From Halichoerus grypus (Eukaryota; Chordata; Mammalia; Carnivora; Phocidae): a stretch of 64,000 bases of DNA. Positions 60,395-64,000 of the stretch are shown piece after piece. The notes beneath the pieces are model-generated. The model was given only the letters and a program-made list of their open reading frames with translations. It was not told the DNA's origin and did not search any database. Numbering within the stretch: position 1 is the first letter of the stretch; every line of letters begins with the position of its first letter. The stretch lies in the NCBI RefSeq assembly GCF_964656455.1, contig NC_135720.1:101878696-101942695 (forward strand), written 5' to 3'. The position numbers were made by a program, and so were the translations under genes.

Positions 60395-60791
60395 CTAAAA
60401 TAAAGAATGTAAATAATGTAGTTTAAACAAATTGATTCTTTCAACAATACTTATTAAGCCTCTACTTTGTGTAAAAAAATGCACACTAGAAGCTATTAAA
60501 GATGAATGAATAATTTTGGCCAATACTATACACTGAATTAAGTAATAATTTCATTAATCCATGCACTCAAATAGTTACTAAGTGTCTACTATGTTCTAGG
60601 CGCAGTTCTAACTGCAGGGGGATACATGAGTGAACAAAGCACACTAAAATCTTTGACCCTGTCGTACTTACATCTCATAGGATCTAATATTCTGATCAAG
60701 CAGTACAATGTTAACAAACATCTTCAAAAAATCTAATAATGTATTGGAGCATGCTTCATTCCCAATATGCAAATTTTATTCAAAAACTTAC
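60395..60791 (-). other. CD2AP: CD2AP intron 7
   Basis: 397 bp, GT-AG. 60540-60670 resembles a very old L2/MIR-class repeat (wording like CTACTATGTTCTAGGCGCAG and GGATACATGAGTGAACAAAG). Nothing else. Confidence 0.8.
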
Positions 60792-60870
60792 CTTTAGTTT
60801 TACTTTCTGTGTCTGTTTTTGTTATGTCCACACTCTGTGCTTTGGATCCTACTGACTGTATAACTAAAGG
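60792..60870 (-). CDS. CD2AP: CD2AP exon 7 (end of linker before SH3-3)
   Basis: 79 bp: 26 codons plus the first base of a split Ala codon (phase 1). It encodes PLVIQSVGSKAQSVDITKTD followed by TESKTK, about residues 244-269, leading into the third SH3 domain. The segment is polar and low in aromatic residues, as expected of an inter-domain linker, and is the least conserved of the exons here relative to what I remember of human CD2AP. Acceptor TATTCCAG, donor GTAAGT. Confidence 0.95.
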
Positions 60871-61157
60871 CTGGAATAGAAAAGGATGGTATCAACTATT
60901 TTAGGTGAGAATTAAGATAATATTCTTAAATAAAATTTCCATTTGCATTAGCCAGCTTTCCCTAACGATACCTACAGCCAGGTTAGTAATGTGACTGACA
61001 ACTCTGTAATGAAAAGACAAAGATGACATAAGCTTTCCTAAATGATAGCTCAGAACTTCACATTTTTAAAACTCCCTATCTTAAGGATAATACACATTCT
61101 CTGCTACCCATAATACAGTACTGTAATTTAATTTTAAACCTCTAAAATCAATAAAAA

Positions 61158-61371
61158 CAATAGCATCTGGGACACCTGGGTGGCTCAGTCAGTTAAATGT
61201 CTGCCTTCAGCTCAGGTCATGATCCCAGAGGCCTGGGATCGCCCCGTGGGGCATCGGGCTCCCTGCTCGGTGGGGAGCCTGCTTCTCCCTCTCCCTCTGC
61301 TGCTCCCCCTGCTTGTGTTCTCTCTCTGACAAATAAATGAATAAAATATAAAAAAAAAAATAGCATCTGAA
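61158..61371 (+). mobile_element. Can-SINE with target duplications
   Basis: Body 61169-61360. AATAGCATCTG flanks both sides. Contains GATCGCCCCGTGGGGCATCG, an altered middle part. Confidence 0.94.
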
Positions 61372-61384
61372 AATGTACTGAATA

Positions 61385-61560
61385 CCAATCCCTTAGCTAA
61401 ACACTTAATATACATTATAACTTAATCCTCAAAACAATCTGCATAAAGTAAGCACTATTATGTGCTCCTTTTATAGATTAGGAAGCAGTTAAGTAACCTG
61501 CCTACAATAACAGTAATTTAGTAGTGGAACCCAGATCTGAATCTAGTAAAGTCTGACTCC
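61385..61560 (-). repeat. MIR SINE (ancient, reverse)
   Basis: Reads in reverse MIR order: AACTTAATCCTCAAAACAA, TTTATAGATTAGGAAGCAG, TTAAGTAACCTGCCTACAA, GTGGAACCCAGATCTGA. Lies just beside a younger Can-SINE. Confidence 0.7.
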
Positions 61561-63329
61561 AGAAAGTGGCTCTTAAACAACAGCACTAAACTTCCTTATG
61601 ATGACATAGGGAAGAAAACAAAGTCTTTATACTTCATTGCTGCTATCTGAATAAAAATACCTAGCTAATGTTATAACCTCTGTAACTATAGTCTAGGAGA
61701 AAATTTTACCTTGTAAAGGACTAAAGTAAATCCTTCATACTAGTGTTTTCCTTGACTTCTCTCCCCAGAAAAAACATTACATTTGACCTTAGCTGTCATT
61801 AGTTAAAAATCTAAATGTACCAACTACCTATCACTGTGTGTTCTGTGTATTTTAAGATACTCACTTTAATTTCTCCCAATTCTACCCATCATTTCTTCTA
61901 ATCTGATGTCACCCACAAACATAGCAAATGTGCTCTCTATCAATTCCTGGGTCAGTGATCAAAGCAAGGCTCAAAAGGCCATCAATACAGGGTAACCCTG
62001 AGACAACTCTCACTAATAATAACTCTTGAGTAGTGAACATTTTAAGTGGCATCTGAAAGAGTACTAGTGTAATCATTAATTAAATAAAGTTATTTGATAT
62101 AAATCATAAGCTTTAGAGTTAGAAAGGAGCCCCAGATTATCTAATGTCCCTCATAATGCAAACACTGCTTCTCCAACATTCCTGGCTCTTACATGGCTAT
62201 ACAGCACCATTCCAAAACCACAAGAATTCCAATCTTCACCTTTAAAACCAAGAATCAATTAGGCTCCATAATCTTACTGCCAGACAGTCTCAGAGCTAGG
62301 AGAGGGTAGGGTAGAAAGTACAAGTTCTCTTTCCTGAATCCAAATCATTATTACATGAAAAAGTATGTAGCAAGCTGGGAAAGAAAAAATATGTTGAAAC
62401 TAACCACTTTAGAAGAAAACTTGAGAATATATTTCACCAACCAAAACAGTCTTATAAGTGAAATATAGCTGAACTAGGCAAGCAAATACTGAAATACTTA
62501 AAATTCTTAAGAGTTAAATACAGACATACAACTGAGAACTAAAACGAAACAACACCCTAAAAGTCAATGGAAAAAGCTCCTATCTGAAATAAGTAATCTG
62601 TATCTCTAAGGTGTGAGCCTCAGAAACAATATAGCCTTGTAATTAGTGTTCCAGAAATTGTAGCTATTTTCCCCCAAAACAAAGACTTGTGGGTTTATTT
62701 TAAAATCTGTTATTAATTTGGAAGGAAAAAATAAAAAGGATCTCACCAAGTGGTAAAAAATAAAGTAAAATAAATAAAATCTGTTATTAGATGTTATAAT
62801 TTATGGTACATTAATTTTGATTTATTTCACAATGCCAGTGAAATACTAATGGAAAATAAAGTTCTCCATACACTTAGAGAGAGATTAGCAAATTTCACCA
62901 TAGCAGACAATCCAGAGGAAAGTTAAGTAGAGCCTAATTAACTTAGTATCTCATTGTGAATCCATTTTAAAATGACCCATGTTAGGCCTATTTCAAATTA
63001 AAAGAAAAAATATGTAATTTTAGCTTTTAAAAGGCAAAGCAAAAAAAAAAAAAAATCGCCTTTTCTATTTTTACCTATGATAACCAAAAACTCTAAAGTT
63101 TCCACTAAGAAAAGTTGGTGTTAAATTTACCAGTAAATGTTCTCATTTTAAAAGAACCAAATATAAACATTAAAGTAATCACTATAAAGTTGCAGTTTCT
63201 CAGTCTTCTCATTCATAACCAATTAGTGATCTCAAAAAAGGAAATATAACAGAGTTGCAAACTTTTACATTTTAAAAAATACTTAAGGAGAGAATAAGTG
63301 CAGTTAATCTAGAAGTTCAACATTATTAC

Positions 63330-63517
63330 CTTTTCTGTTTTCTTCTCTTCTATTTCACTACCAGATGTTCTTGTCCTAAGTTTCACAGAGCCTTCTTTAA
63401 AAATATCTCCAAATCCAATTCCTCGAATTTTCTTTGGCTGTGTAACTGATCCAGGTGCAGTTTCATTCCCATTCCCCGGAGACGGTAAAGGTGAGGTAGT
63501 CCCAGTCAAAACAGTTT
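63330..63517 (-). CDS. CD2AP: CD2AP exon 6 (linker between SH3-2 and SH3-3)
   Basis: 188 bp. It begins with the last two bases of a split codon and ends on a whole codon (phase 0). It encodes about residues 181-243: a Ser/Thr/Pro/Gly-rich stretch ([16 protein letters not shown]), then the conserved basic block [20 protein letters not shown], then a charged tail ending EEKKTEK. This is the flexible linker between the second and third SH3 domains; the GIGFGDIF block is the recognisable family signature. Acceptor TTTCAG at 63518-63523, donor GTAATA at 63329 and below. The residues before it lie outside the window. Confidence 0.95.
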
Positions 63518-64000
63518 CTGAAAGAATAATTTGTTTTTGAAGAATGTAGAATCACAAAGATCTTGACTTTCCCCTTCCATACTGTTTACATTCTATACCT
63601 CCTAATTAAAAATGGTAAAATAAAAATTAAAAATTAAATGACAGACCACTAAAATATCCAATAAAGTAAAATTCACTTAAACTGATTATTTTGGATATTG
63701 TTTTAAACGATAACAATTTTAGGAATATTTAGGTAGTAAAATGCTAATTTAGAAATCCAAGAAGTCATATTATACAAGTTCCTTAACAAAAGCATGTCAA
63801 AATTCACAGCTCTTAGCCAAACATGACAGAGCTGTGAATTTTGACATGCTTTTGTTAAAGAACTTGTTGCACAAAAATTAATCATTTTCTAAAAGTTTTG
63901 TACATAAGATTCAATCTGATCAAAGTAGGGGAGTTTCCAAATACAGCAACTAGTAATATTAGCAAATTTTTATTTTAAAAAGTCCATTTTCATTCTTAAA
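63518..64000 (-). other. CD2AP: CD2AP intron 5, 3' end (partial)
   Basis: 483 bp of the intron upstream of exon 6, cut by the window edge. It contains the 92-bp hairpin at 63775-63866, about 260 bp upstream of exon 6. Confidence 0.85.
63775..63866 (-). other. Near-perfect 39-bp hairpin (inverted repeat)
   Basis: Left arm 63775-63813 and right arm 63828-63866 are reverse complements over 39 bp with one mismatch, separated by a 14-nt loop. In RNA of the CD2AP sense the mismatch becomes a G-U wobble, so the stem is fully paired. Arms begin CAAGTTC and meet the loop at AGCTCT/AGAGCT. It resembles no SINE or LINE in the window. It could be a palindromic MITE, a template-switch product, or a microRNA-like precursor. 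The structure is seen; the function is unknown. Confidence 0.9.

Larger units (their letters stand above)
60871..63329 (-). other. CD2AP: CD2AP intron 6
   Basis: 2.46 kb, GT-AG. One Can-SINE (61169-61360) immediately followed by a MIR (61385-61560). 61570-63320 is AT-rich with no recognised element. Confidence 0.85.
8175..63517 (-). other. CD2AP: CD2AP gene, partial (exons 6-18 with 3' UTR)
   Basis: CD2AP is a cytoplasmic scaffold of three SH3 domains, proline-rich motifs, an actin-capping-protein-binding motif and a coiled coil. It links membrane receptors (CD2, nephrin) and the CBL/endocytic machinery to actin. Thirteen exons on this strand translate to the part of the protein after SH3-2. 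They total 1379 coding bases (a split codon, 458 codons and the stop). Splice phases match at every junction and all twelve complete introns begin GT and end AG. No frameshift or premature stop is seen, so it looks functional. If the protein is 639 residues like human CD2AP, the window holds residues 181-639. The paralogue SH3KBP1 is less likely, because the C-terminal AVLSS ending, the RIN/KIN linker and the overall wording fit CD2AP. Exon numbers assume the usual 18-exon structure. Confidence 0.97.

Noticed and set aside
1..64000. CRISPR array, operon, toxin-antitoxin or phage system
   Set aside because: The window is clearly mammalian: spliced CD2AP exons, SINEs and LINEs. The only regular tandem array (14816) has no spacers.

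Overview
The window is vertebrate nuclear DNA from a carnivoran mammal. About 32 copies or fragments of the carnivore tRNA-Lys-derived SINE (Can-SINE/SINEC) are spread through it, recognised by the head GGGCGCCTGGGTGGCTCAGT, a CT-rich body and a tail of TAAATAAAATCTT plus poly(A). A short 3' fragment of the carnivore L1 is also present. The SINE subtypes look arctoid (seal, mustelid or bear), but I cannot fix the species.

The only protein-coding gene I can support is CD2AP (CD2-associated protein, an SH3 adaptor) on the minus strand. Thirteen coding exons, which I number 6 to 18 of the usual 18, run from 63517 down to the stop codon at 11132-11134. A 3' UTR of about 3 kb follows, ending at a poly(A) signal at 8189-8194. 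All boundaries are GT-AG, the phases join without a break, and the exons encode about 458 residues. In order these are the linker after SH3-2, the third SH3 domain, the proline-rich region, the capping-protein-interaction motif and the C-terminal coiled coil. Exons 1-5, with the promoter and SH3-1 and most of SH3-2, lie beyond the right edge.

Layout: 1-8170 is intergenic DNA downstream of CD2AP, holding an old MaLR-type LTR, a MIR, several SINEs and a 426-bp retro-inserted segment with 19-bp target duplications. 8175-11173 is the 3' UTR and last exon. 11174-63329 is introns and short exons, with introns 11 (18 kb), 13 (8.8 kb) and 9 (7.4 kb) filled by LINEs, SINEs, a Tigger1 DNA transposon (26930-29232) and a TA-flanked MITE (49379-49712). 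63518-64000 is the end of intron 5.

Points that go beyond ordinary gene and repeat content: an 11-copy, CpG-dense 55-bp minisatellite in intron 17; a 39-bp near-perfect hairpin in intron 5; the unexplained retro-insertion; and a 32-bp exact dispersed duplication in intron 11. I found no CRISPR, operon, phage or other prokaryotic system.
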